Shown: one piece after another, positions 14,178 to 24,600 of the stretch
Layout: every line of letters begins with the position of its first letter
How positions within the stretch are numbered: position 1 is the first letter of the stretch
NCBI GenBank assembly: GCA_022605955.1
Contig: JAKCOZ010000007.1
Span: forward strand, 29,853,491 to 29,917,490
Reading direction: 5' to 3'
Source: Rallus limicola
Lineage: Eukaryota; Chordata; Aves; Gruiformes; Rallidae
DNA: 64,000 nt
Translations under genes and position numbers: made by a program
The notes under the pieces: model-generated
Databases searched by the model: none
Told to the model about the DNA's origin: nothing
Seen by the model: the letters and a program-made list of their open reading frames with translations, nothing else

Positions 14178-15618
14178 GTATTTATGACAGTTTGTTGGCT
14201 GCTACTGGTATAGAAATACCATTATACTCAACTGTACTGGTGCATACGATCAGTGATGTTTAATACTTTTCATTCCTGTTGCACCACTAGATTACACAAT
14301 CCTGTCAAACATTAATCAGAGAACCTAACAACACTCGGAGTGCTTGGTGCAACTCCTACCTATACATAGGACAGCAATAAATTTACAGTCATGTAATAAA
14401 ATGGTACATTTACTGCTGCTCTGCCAAGTGGCTGTCGTGAGGGTGATCCTGAAGACCCAGATCATATATATAATCTGAAAGCAATCGTATGTATAATCAG
14501 AAAGATTACTGTTCTCTGACTGAATTTTGAGAGTTATTTCCTAGCAGTGCATCAGGCTGCCCAGCAAAATTCAGTTTCAGTTGTCCTGTTTTACAGAAAA
14601 GCAAATGGAAGCATACACTAAGAAACAAAGTTCCTCTGATCAAACAGCATCTGAGCTGAAAAACAGGAGAAGCCAATGTCTTAGGGCTCCTCTCTACTAA
14701 ATATATCCCATATCCACAGTGTGAGCTGGGCAAAGCATTTGAAGACACCAGAGGTGTCGGTGGCATGCTCTAATTCAAAAGCTTAATTGATCATTGGAGT
14801 TTAATGACAATGCATATCCGTGGTCTTTCTTCCTTGACAGTGGTTTAAGGCTAATCAGGCAAGTTTTCACTTGTACAGAAACCTTAGAATCACCCTGTTA
14901 TTATTGTTACAATAAAACCCCCTTCTGTTTTTCAATGCCTTCACATGACTTTTTGCTTCTTTCCTTAAAGAGAAGACTAGGTATGATACAAGGGAATTGG
15001 GTAACCAAACATTCACAGAGCATCTTAGTGATGTTAAACTCAGTGTACAAACTGAGACTCCCTAAACTGGGCTGTCATCACTAGCCAGCTACTTTAAAAC
15101 TTAAACTATTAATCAATTAAAAAGGCATCCATTATGTTGGTGCTTTGAGGACTCAGAAAGCAAAGCTCCCTGTTTACAGTCCTGCTTTCAGAAGGGTTTC
15201 CAGAAAAGCCATGAGGACTTTACCTCAAGGAGGAAGGAAGACTTTATGTCTGGGGTGGAGAAAAAAGCCCACCACAAATAAAACTGGTTGTTGGCTTGGT
15301 TTGGCTGTGAAGTGACATTGGTATTTGAATACTCACTAGTAGTTTTGGTTTGTGTTTTCTGTAAGAAAACAGGACACTTCTAGGCCTTTAAACAGGCAGT
15401 CCTACTCAGGTGCCTTGCAATGAATGTCCTACTCTTGTATCCTATAGTAGCAGAGATCTGCACTGTCCTCCTCTAGCCATCCTCAGGGCTCCACTCATTT
15501 CGACTTAGCCACACATGTGGAATGTCCATGCTCAGGAGAAGTAGAGACTTAAATAGTACCATGGGAAAGAAAGAACAGATACCATCCATACTCTTTTCCT
15601 CTGTATTTCTTCTCTTAG
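14178..15618 (+). other. COLEC10: COLEC10 intron 2
   Basis: A 1.4-kb intron between collagen exons 2 and 3. I see no repeat element or other gene in it. Confidence 0.85.
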
Positions 15619-15690
15619 GATACAAAGGACCTGTGGGGGATGTTGGTGACCAGGGAATGCTTGGGAAAATTGGTCCAATTGGTGGAAAAG
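15619..15690 (+). CDS. COLEC10: COLEC10 exon 3 (collagen-like)
   Basis: A 72-nt exon with a tcttctcttag acceptor and a gtaagc donor, phase 1 at both ends. It encodes eight Gly-X-Y triplets (residues 74-97), starting GYKGPVGDVGDQG and ending GPIGGK. It contains GKIGP, which resembles the lysine-centred motif by which collectins of this group bind MASP proteases. The MASP role is inferred from the family. Confidence 0.93.
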
Positions 15691-15868
15691 GTAAGCTCTG
15701 GTCTCAGAATTTTCTTGTTTTTTCCCTTAAGGTAAATATGTGTTTTGTGAGAGTTCCAGGTATGGAGCAATATCAAATAATGCTGTGACCAGTGCTCTCC
15801 CAATAAGTTATGCATAAAGATTGGTGACAAGAGCTGTGATGTTCTTTTCTGACTCACTTGGCAAAAAT

Positions 15869-16085
15869 CACAGAATCACTTAGGTTGGAAAAAAACGTTA
15901 AGATCATCGAGTCCAACCACAGCCTAACCCTGACTAGTCCATCTCTAGATCATGTCCTTAAGCACTTCATCTACACACCTTTTGAATACCTTCAGGGATA
16001 GTGACTCCACCACCTCCCTGGGAAGCCTGTTCCAATGCCTGACAACCCTTTCAGTAAAGAAATTTGCTTTATAAGTTAAGAAATC
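15869..16085 (-). mobile_element. CR1 LINE 3' fragment
   Basis: CACAGAATCACTTAGGTTGG at the start, AAGATCATCGAGTCCAACC, then ACCACCTCCCTGGGAAGCCTG and a truncated remainder. This is a short, older CR1 3' end in COLEC10 intron 3. Confidence 0.88.
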
Positions 16086-17314
16086 AATCCTCTTTGATAG
16101 TAAAAGAGGAAAGGAGAAATCCAGCTCTTGTGAAGCAAACCCTCTAAAAGAGAAAGCCAAATTTGTGCCTGTGCTTTGGATGCTGAAGGCCTAAGTCAAT
16201 ATTCTGCTAGTGCTTCAGATGCCACACCTTGTCACCCAGACTGCTGAGGGACACAGGAGCAAGTGATGCACGGAACAGCTCAGTAAGAAAAGGCTTTCAG
16301 GAGTTTTAAAAAAGCACTCGCATAACCAGGGACAACTACTTGCAAATCAAGGTAGTCTCCAAGTCTACCTAGACAATAATTTCATGAAATTATGCTCTAG
16401 TTGTCTAAGAAGAGGCTCAGGCAATCCTTTCTGATATTCCTAAAGAACTACTTAAGAAGGAATATTGCTTTTGCCACAAGACCCGCCTTGAAAGCTGAGC
16501 AGGGACTCCACCATCCGCAACTGAACTCTGTGGTTTCTAACCAGCACATCAACCCAGGCATGCAGGTGAGTGGGTGGAACAGTCTCTCCAGGGAGCTTCT
16601 CAAGCCCATGTTTTTAATAAACCTTTGAACGGCCTCCAGCCACCTCACTATTGGAGAAGAACAAAGAATTTGGCCTGAGGGGCTCATTTTCAGAAGTACT
16701 GAAAACACAGATAGTTATCTCCAAAGGTGTCTTCAATCACCAAAGAAGACTAGAATTTAAAAATCCCACAAATTGCTTATCTTTATCTGTAGGTAAACCA
16801 ATGTTTAAAGTCTTTAAATCAACCTCTCCCAACCTGAATGTACAATTTATTGTCCCTTTTTAGTTTTCTTATTTTCTTTCTTTATTTGAAGAAGCAAAGG
16901 TCACTAACTCACTGTTTAAATCTACCATTAAACATTTAAGTTCTTAATAAAACAACCCTGAAATTTCAGCTTGCAAGTGTGCAGTGTCAGGCAACGCTAA
17001 TTAAAATGACAGCCAACTCCTAATTTCTTTCTAAAAGCCACAACCACATGAAGTAAAAATCGCATCAAAACACGGCCATCAGCAGCCATTAGTATTTTTT
17101 GCCCTCTGAAGGTTTTAATTCGTGAAAGAAGAGCTGACATGAATTTCAGATAAATCACAGCTGAGGATTTTTTAAAAGCTAGTCACCTCCACTCATATAG
17201 TAGCACAGCAGTTGGAGAGGTGTTTCCATCATTTTTCTGATTTACAGAAGAAGAGGAAAGCATTTGGATGAAAACAAATCACATTTCCATGAATTATATC
17301 TGAAATGAAATGCT

Positions 17315-17355
17315 GCTCCTTAACTGACCTAATTTCTCCTTAACTGACCTCATTT
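17315..17355. repeat. Imperfect 20-bp direct repeat
   Basis: CTCCTTAACTGACCTAATTT at 17315-17334 is repeated as CTCCTTAACTGACCTCATTT at 17336-17355, one mismatch, one spacer base. Confidence 0.9.
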
Positions 17356-17829
17356 TGTGTGGTTGCCAACTGCTGCCCGCACCTGTAATCTGTTGCACAC
17401 ATGAATTCAGTGCCTTAATGCACATCAGACTCATCTGGTACCTCATCCCATCCCGGAGCTACTGAACTCAGGGAAGGGCTCTGTCCTGGAAGGCAACACA
17501 AGAACCCAGGTCTCACCTCCCACAGGTTTCTTGAGTGCTTTCAGCCTCTCAGGATCGTTGAGCAGTTTATATTTAAAGTGAGTGGTACCAGGAACCAGCA
17601 GCACACACAAGATGCCAGTGTTATCAGTGAGTTAGCTATTAAACAGTTCTCCTTCCTTCCACACACCAGAATTAATCATGCTTTGTTTGACTTGGCCCAT
17701 CTGCCCGTACAGTACACCAGCCCTTCCTATGAGATGCACACCATTAATACATTATTAAACAGGCTTTCACATACGCTCCCCTGACACGTACTGTCAGGGG
17801 TCTGAGAATGTATTTTCCTCTTTATTCAG

Positions 17830-17883
17830 GTGACAAAGGAGTCAAAGGCTTGGCAGGGGTTTCTGGAAAAAAGGGAAAAGCAG
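17830..17883 (+). CDS. COLEC10: COLEC10 exon 4 (collagen-like)
   Basis: A 54-nt exon with a ttattcag acceptor and a gtaagc donor, phase 1. It encodes six Gly-X-Y triplets, GDKGVKGLAGVSGKKGKA (residues 98-115), continuing the collagen helix without interruption. Confidence 0.93.
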
Positions 17884-18385
17884 GTAAGCTACACATCTTT
17901 CTCTGCAGAACGCCTTTGATTTCAGGCTGGGTTTGTCTAGAGCTTCACAAAATTTCAAGGCCTGTGGGCAAACTTGAGAATAGGTGAAATGAACAGGAAG
18001 AGACTGAAAAAGTTTTGCTTAGTAAAAGGAAAGCTGGGTAGGGTAGGACTGATGGCTGTGAATATACCAACAGACACGAAACATGGATAAGAGTTACCTG
18101 AAGTAACAGGCAATTTGCAGAGGATGTGTGAATCCTACACTGATATGGGTGGGAAGAAGATGGAAGAGTGGGAATTCTTAATCCAGTTAGAAAGGGAGTT
18201 TACAGAGCCAAAACATTAAGTGCTGTGATCCACAGAAGTATAGCCAGTGGGGCAAAGTGAGACTGGCTCTCCACAAGTTAAGACCAAGTCTTCGTAAGCT
18301 TTGGAAGTGGGCTACAGCCCACCCTCCATGCACACACACAAATGCTTCTAAACAGATAAATCCTCTGTTCTTTTCATTGCATCAG

Positions 18386-18481
18386 GCACAGTCTGTGACT
18401 GTGGAAGATACCGCAGAGTTGTTGGACAACTGAACATCAATGTTGCTCGCCTGAACACATCCATCAAGTTTTTAAAGAATG
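18386..18481 (+). CDS. COLEC10: COLEC10 exon 5 (end of collagen helix and neck)
   Basis: A 96-nt exon with acceptor atcag and donor gtaatg, phase 1. It encodes the last triplet GTV, the CDCGRYRR junction, and a roughly 26-residue heptad-like segment with hydrophobic residues at spaced positions (VVGQLNINVARLNTSIKFL), which is the trimerising neck. Asn139 (NTS) is a possible N-glycosylation site. Residues 116-147. Confidence 0.93.
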
Positions 18482-20291
18482 GTAATGTTCCTTACATATT
18501 CAATGCAATTTATTTGGCTCCTATAACTTTTATCATCACTATTCTTCTACCATTGCTGCTCTGTGGAAGCATCCAGCTAAAGAGAGAGGGTCCTGCTGTG
18601 TGAGGCACTCAAAAACATGCAGAAAAGAGGCAGTCTTACTCCTGTAAGAGTATAAGCAGCTGATGAATAAAAAATAAAACAATACCGAAATGTTCAACAG
18701 TGTAACAAAAAAAATGATGAAAAGCACAGAGCACAGCTTGCTAACCGCCTCTGCACCATCAGTCTGCTCAGGCTCTGCAGCCACTCTGGCAATGAAAGGA
18801 AAAAGTTTGTCCCAATGTGCTCCAGAGAGGCAGGAAAAGCAATAGAAACCTCTTGATCTTTCTGCTGCATGGGAAGGCTGCTACGCTTCCCTCAGCACAT
18901 TCTTTGTTTTCCTGTAAGAAGAGGCCAACACACAAAGACATGGGTTGTCAGAAGCCACATTTGCAGGCAGAGCTGTCAGGTGGAGAGTTCAGAATGCCCC
19001 CACTGAAAAGAAGGAAGCGTGTTTCCTGGTGTAGCAGATATTTGAGAAGTTTCCACAACAGCTCCAGGACTAGGTCTGTATCACAAAATTAAAAGTGGCT
19101 GGGGCTGTGGGCCACTGGCACAGAACTGCCCTCATCTATATTATTAAATCCTGTAACACTGAATGCCATATTGTCAGGAGTGGTCCTTGATGAACACCTA
19201 AACTGTGCTTGGAGTTACTCCTGAATGGTTTGGGAAAGTGTTAGTTGCCTATTGTGGTTTAACTTTAGCTGGGAGCTAAGCCCCATGCAGCTGCTCGCTC
19301 ACTCCCCCACGGTGGGATGAGGGAAGAGAACCAGAAGAGGGAAAGTGTGAAAACCTGTGGGTTGAAATAAAGACAATTTAACAGGTGAATCAAAAGCCAG
19401 GCACACAAGCAAAGCAAGACAAGGGATTCATTCCCTACTTCCCATGAGCAGGAAGGTGTTCAGCCATCTCCAGGACAGCAGGGCTCCACCATGCTTAATG
19501 GTGACTGGGGAAGACAAATGCAATCCCTTCAAATGTGTATCGAGAAATCCAGAACACAGCCCTGTACCAGCTACTATGAAGAAGATTAACTCTATCCCAG
19601 ACACTGCCACCAAGACACTGCCCCAGGCCAACACTCTGCCCAGGATCACTCCAGCAATCCACCAGCAGGGACAATCAACCTCCACACGCCCAGAGACACT
19701 CCTTGGCACTGTTTAATTCACTAGGATACATGCTGCCTTTTAAAGCTGCTAAGCAGCCAAAGTATCCTTCCCAGTCAATGCCACTTTGTGGCTACAGCAG
19801 CTGCACATATCAAGCAGTATTTAAAGTGTCTTATTTTAGCAGTCACATTATCTTTCCTCTACATCAAAAGGGCCAGAAAAGCTATCTATACCCCTGTGTT
19901 TCTATCCCAAGGCACTCTTTCACAATTGTATTCAAAAATGTGCAAAGCGATGAGGGTGACCCAGAGCTAGACATTGCTGGTTGTCCATTTAGGATGCCTT
20001 GATTTGATTAGCACTAGGCATCTGTGAAGTAAAACTGAAGTGTCACAGGAGACTCATACCAATCAGGACTCAATAGCGCTTGTGCTAATGTGTGCAAGGT
20101 GCTTGCCACTCCCATAGTAGCATCAGTGTCTGATCATACCCTTGTTGCTCATCACATATTCAGCAGTGGGAATACTTTTCCTCTCTCCCTTTTATTAATT
20201 CTGAGGTAAAAATCATCTCCTTGTCATATTGGAACAGAAGCACCTTCCATATCTGTTGAAATGCCATTAACCAATTTTTCCCCCTTTGAAG
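18482..20291 (+). other. COLEC10: COLEC10 intron 5
   Basis: A 1.8-kb intron before the lectin-domain exon. It holds an internally deleted ERVL-like LTR (19253-19617). The preceding intron 4 (17884-18385) is 502 bp with nothing notable. Confidence 0.85.
19253..19617 (-). mobile_element. ERVL-like LTR, internally deleted
   Basis: Begins TGTGGTTTAACTTTAGCTGG and ends near CTCTATCCCAGACACTGCCA, then CCAAGACA, matching both ends of avian ERVL-type LTRs but only 365 bp long. The middle, including the TATA region, is missing around 19520-19545. Internal block GGTGTTCAGCCATCTCCAGG marks a different subfamily from the copy at 51683. No clear target duplication is seen. Lies in COLEC10 intron 5, antisense. 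Confidence 0.82.
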
Positions 20292-20683
20292 TTATAGCAG
20301 GTATCAGGGAGACAGATGAGAAATTCTATTATATCGTCAAAGAAGAGAAGAATTACAGAGAAGCCTTAATCCACTGCAGGGACAGAGGAGGAACACTGGC
20401 CATGCCTAAAGATGAGGCAACCAATGCCCTGATTGCTGACTACATCTCCAACAGCGGTCTCTTCCGAGCCTTCATTGGGCTGAATGATATGGAAAAAGAA
20501 GGACAGTTCGTGTATGCAGACAACAGCCCGCTGCAGAACTACAGCAACTGGAAGGAAGGCGAGCCTCATGACCCAGCTGGCCGTGAGGACTGTGTGGAAA
20601 TGCTCAGCACGGGAGAGTGGAACGACTCCGAGTGCCAAGTCACCATCTACTTTGTCTGTGAGTTCCTCAAGAAGAGGAAATAG
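20292..20683 (+). CDS. COLEC10: COLEC10 exon 6 (C-type lectin domain, stop)
   Basis: This exon encodes residues 148-277 (V148 split with exon 5) and a TAG stop. It begins after the acceptor tttgaag, which restores the frame as VIAGIRETDEKFYYIV. It holds a full C-type carbohydrate-recognition domain with four cysteines (176, 248, 262, 270), FIGLND, and the WND calcium-site motif (257-259). The sugar-specificity tripeptide is EPH (238-240) rather than the EPN of mannose binders or the EPS I recall for human CL-L1. Potential N-glycosylation sites are NYS (230) and NDS (258, overlapping WND). The protein ends with a basic LKKRK tail. Continuous open sequence extends upstream to 20261 but is intronic. 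Confidence 0.95.
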
Positions 20684-21132
20684 AAGTGCTGCAGAACATG
20701 CCTGGCACCTGCTGTACATACAATAACCCCTCCTCACTCATCCCCTCAAGGGAGAGCAGACACCAGAGATAGGGCTCAATCCAGCCTTCACCTCACTGGG
20801 TTAAGCAAGAGCAAGTACTGTTAAGGTGGCAGTGAACCTAAAGTCAGCACAGGTCTGGGGGGGGGCATCTAGCCAGTTGCAAATTATTTCATTTCTATGT
20901 GGAATTTAGGGGCAAATTTAGATCATGCAGAGGTGAGTGTCATTTCAATAAGGCCAGAAACAGTCATCTCACTGGTATACCAATTACCAGCATGCTTCAC
21001 AATGTCCACAGGGGGAAAGAGTGTGATCCTGACTCATCTTTGATCTACACAGGAAGTCCTGGTAATTTCCCTGGTGACTTCAGAGCTGGGAGAACAGATT
21101 TGTGGTTTCTCTTCCAAAAATCCTTATTTTGT

Positions 21133-21225
21133 TAGAATCATAAAGTAATTTAAGTTGGAAGGGATGCCTGGATATCATCTGAATCTTCCATGCAAAGCAG
21201 AGCCAACTTCAAGCTTAGATTAGAA
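21133..21225 (-). mobile_element. Short CR1 3' end
   Basis: Only the last roughly 90 bp of a CR1 remain: TAGAATCATAAAGTAATTTA, GTTGGAAGGGATGCCTGGA, then AAAGCAGAGCCAACTTCAAG. Degraded but the block order is diagnostic. Confidence 0.75.
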
Positions 21226-23633
21226 GTTGTTACACTCTCCTTAATTTGGCTGTGCAATTACATTGCCTGCTATGCAGGGGAAGACTCGCTTATCCCTGCT
21301 TCCAACTCTGAGGAATTAACCCAGCCACGGCACTTCCGCAGGCAAGCCTGCACAGCTTGGAGACCCCCTGAGAAGAGATGGAGAGTTCTAGCTTTTTTCT
21401 TGTAATCTGAGAAGCATAGAAAAGTCTGTCACAAAGAGAACAGTCCAAAGGAAGCAACTCCACAGCTGCAGGCTGTAAAGAAGCACATGTAGCATCATCT
21501 CTACCGATGTGCATTGCTGGCTTAACAAGCCATTCTCGGAACAGGTTAGCCCCCTAACTCTAGTGACGTGTGATGCCTAATGCTAAAATGACGTGTGCCT
21601 TTGCAATGCAGGAAGCAGCTACAAAACAGGCTTTATCCCCAGAACCCACATTCGGGTGTGGTTGAGCAATTTAAGTCATAAACTTCAGTGGGACTCTCCA
21701 CAAATGATGAGCTGTAACTGCAAAGGCTTTGCTGCTGGTGCCCAGACATTCAGATCTCCATGCCAGTTTGCCCACAATGGATCACGTTTTCCTACCTTCG
21801 AAAAGAGAAGGAGCTCTTTTCTTTAGCCACAGCAATGATTTTGCCTTCAGAAGTGAGCCTGTTCTTAGACATGGTTCACCTTTCCTCACAGCAGGAGATG
21901 TCAAAAGAAACCCCAGGGTGCCTGCAATGAAGATCTATACATTTTCTTTCCCACTTGATACTAAAAATGTAGGAATGCTACCTGGAGGCTAAGGAGAGTG
22001 CTAGACACTTGGCACAGTGCAGCAATGTACCCTGAGGTCACTCTGAGCACTGGTTGCAGATCTGGGTATACGAAGAGCTGGACGTGCCATCAGCTAGTAA
22101 TGCAGATGGTGAGCTCCAAGTCTCCCTGTGACTGCAATGTACAGCACTGCAAAGGCAACTAGACAACAGTCATACTCCCTCAACTTCACCCTCACCAAGG
22201 AAGTCCTCCAAACCACTTGGCTGGTTGTTAGTTTGACTCCAAGCTCGTCTCTGAACAATTACCTGTGCAGGAGCATCCCAGGAGACTCTCTGACTCAGAA
22301 CCATTCTTGTAATCCAGTTTCTCTGCCACCTGTTCCTCCAGAAAACCCTTGTTGCTACCAGCAGTAAAATACCTCTGTTGCTACACACCCTTCAGAGAAC
22401 TATTCAGACCTGTGAGTGAAGGGGTGGGACCACATTTCTTTTCATCGCTCCCCTACTATGCTATGAAAGTATTTGGGCAAACAGGTTCACGTAGCACAAT
22501 AGAACTCATCCTGACTTGTTATATTCCTGGTAATTGATATTCCCATTCCCCCAAGTTAAGCAGAATTACACTTTCTAGGATCTATAGTAATAAACTCATT
22601 AAACTAAACACTTCGGTTTTAGAATCATTAATGGATAACGATAAAGAATTAATGACTGAATCAGACCAAGTTTCTTGAGGAAAAGTAATGGCTTCAGCAA
22701 ATTCAAGCCCAGGGCTGCCAGCATCACTCACAGCAGTTCAGGTCTTAGCAGTCATGCAAAAGTGGCATAGTGACACCCCCATAGGTATGCAGTATCACAG
22801 ATACTCTCTCCACCACCAGTCTTTAGTTTTGACCCAAAAAGTCACTAAAACATTCTCACACAGACTGGGAGTCCAAATTCTGGAACCGTCTGGCCACACT
22901 GGAACCACTGGCTGACAAAATCCAGAGGTGGATGTTCCAGTTGGCACGACCAGTTCTGTTCTTCGGAGGAAACTCAGAGGTGGGAGCAGGTGGAAGTGGA
23001 GCAGTACTTTGTCACAGGACCAAGCTCCAGCTGAGATTGGACCAGGCACTCTCACGTAAAAATTCAGGGAATACCTGTCTGAATTGAAACTCTGGTCTCT
23101 TTTAGGAGATCGTGAGGTACAGGTAATCCTGGAGCATGCTCCCTGTATGGGAAGGAATGACTGTAACTCTCTCTGGCTGAGGGAAGTGAGAGAGGAACTT
23201 GTGTTGGGTTTCTGCAATGGAAAGGCTGGAACTGCCTGTTTCCTCCATCCACTACCTCTCCTACCACACCAGCTTCTTCCTTTCTGAAAGAGAATAAATT
23301 AAACAAACCAAATCCTTTTTACCCCCTATATATGCAAGTAAAATGGAGCAAGGCTCTACCAGTTGGAATAGCAGACCTGGAGTGGCTGTTCCTTGGCTAA
23401 CAACAGAAGAGGGTCAGGAGAGGAGCACAGTACAGATGTTCAGCCTAGCCAGGCCCACATGAGATCAAGTGCTCATGCCGCCCGTTCCTGAAGTTCTGGG
23501 TCCTAGTTAATGTAATTTTGCCAAGAAGCCTAACTCACAGGCTAAGCCAAATAAAAGAAGCTATCCGCACAGGAAATCTGGCAGGTAGGTCCATACAGCG
23601 CTGCACCATGCACAGGTTGAGCCTGCACTGACT

Positions 23634-23690
23634 CATATATATGACACTGCATGCCATGTATATAATATATATATGCCAATACATATAGTT
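23634..23690. repeat. AT-rich (TA)n-like tract
   Basis: Interrupted TATATA runs (catatatatgac, gtatataatatatatatgcc) over about 57 bp, in the intergenic region. Confidence 0.8.
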
Positions 23691-23959
23691 GTGCTTTACA
23701 GAAAAATATTCTTGTTACACTTAAGAATTTGGGCTGTTACAGGTGTCACTGCTAGTCAAAGCACCTTTAGTTTCTACATGAAATGGATGGAGCCAGAAGC
23801 ACAAGAAATGGTGTCTCATTATTCAGAATTTACCGTCTCTTAGAGCTCAGCACCTACACCATTTGACCCTATTCCAATATTAAGATTTTTCCCACGTTTT
23901 TTCTTCTCACTATACCCACTCTGAAACTTTCTTCTTTCAATTCATGCCGACTGTTTCTT

Positions 23960-24325
23960 CACAGAACCACAGAATGGTTTGGAAAGGACCTCCAAGTCCA
24001 TCTAGTTCCAGCCCCCTGCCATGGGCAGGGACACCCTCCACTACACCAGGGTACCCAAAGCCCCATCCAACCTGGCGTTGAATCCTGCCAGGGAGGGGGC
24101 AAACACAACTTCTCTGGGCAGCCTGTGCAAAGGCCTCACCTTTCTCAATGTAAAGAATTGCTTCCTAATATCTAATCTAAATCCCCCCTCTTTTAGTTTA
24201 AACACATTACTCCTTGTCCTGTCATTACAGTTCCTGACAAACAGTCCAGCTTTCCTGTAGCCCCCTTATGTACTGGTAGGCTGTTATAAGATCTCCCCAG
24301 AGCTTTCTTCTCTCCAGGCTGAACC
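23960..24325 (-). mobile_element. CR1 LINE 3' fragment
   Basis: CACAGAACCACAGAATGGTT start, GCCATGGGCAGGGACACCCT, CCCATCCAACCTGGCG and the later CTCCCCAGAGCTTTCTTCTC block show a well-preserved minus-oriented CR1 of the same type as 8807-9535. It breaks off at about 24325 where a different CR1 region begins. Confidence 0.9.
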
Positions 24326-24600
24326 CATCAAAGACCCTTCAAGTCAAACCATCCAATCAATTTTTACCCACCCAGTTGTTCATCCATCCAGAACACAACA
24401 TCTTAACTCAGATACAAGAATGTGCCAAAAGCCTTTCTGAGGTTGAGGTAAGTGACATGCCCTGCTTTTCCTTCATCCACCAATCCAGTCACTTTATCAT
24501 AGAACACTATCAACCTGGTCAGGCATGATTTACCCTTGGTAGATCCGCACTGATCATTTCCAATCAGCGTCTCCTCCTTCATTTTTATTAAAAATTACCA
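24326..24600 (-). mobile_element. Older CR1 ORF2 fragment
   Basis: The stretch from about 24410 to 24590 (GCCAAAAGCCTTTCTGAGG, ATCAACCTGGTCAGGCATG, TTTACCCTTGGTAGATCCG) matches the reverse-transcriptase part of CR1 on the minus strand. It is more diverged than the adjacent copy. The left boundary is uncertain. Confidence 0.7.

Larger units (their letters stand above)
15691..17829 (+). other. COLEC10: COLEC10 intron 3
   Basis: A 2.1-kb intron containing a CR1 fragment (15869-16085), a 20-bp imperfect direct repeat at 17315-17355, and an AT-rich stretch (about 16950-17270) with homeodomain-like TAAT cores. Confidence 0.85.
1542..20683 (+). other. COLEC10: COLEC10 gene, coding span (6 coding exons)
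   Basis: Gene-level entry for collectin-10 (CL-L1), a secreted soluble pattern-recognition lectin. The family is known to form heteromers with collectin-11, to bind MASP proteases of the lectin complement pathway, and to act in cell migration during development. Joining 1542-1689, 14106-14177, 15619-15690, 17830-17883, 18386-18481 and 20292-20683 gives 834 nt, i.e. 277 residues plus stop, the same length as I recall for the human protein. All junctions have GT/AG sites and every intron is phase 1, as expected for Gly-X-Y collagen exons. The order is: hydrophobic signal segment (about residues 11-27), single N-terminal Cys39, 24 Gly-X-Y triplets (47-118), CDC motif (119-121), a neck region (122-147) and the lectin domain (148-277). 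Assignment to COLEC10 rather than COLEC11 rests on overall similarity and on MAL2 lying next downstream. The UTR ends are not determined. Confidence 0.95.

Noticed and set aside
20261..20291. Extension of the lectin-domain exon to an ATG at 20261
   Set aside because: The acceptor at 20290-20291 restores the frame from exon 5 exactly; the upstream residues are intronic read-through.
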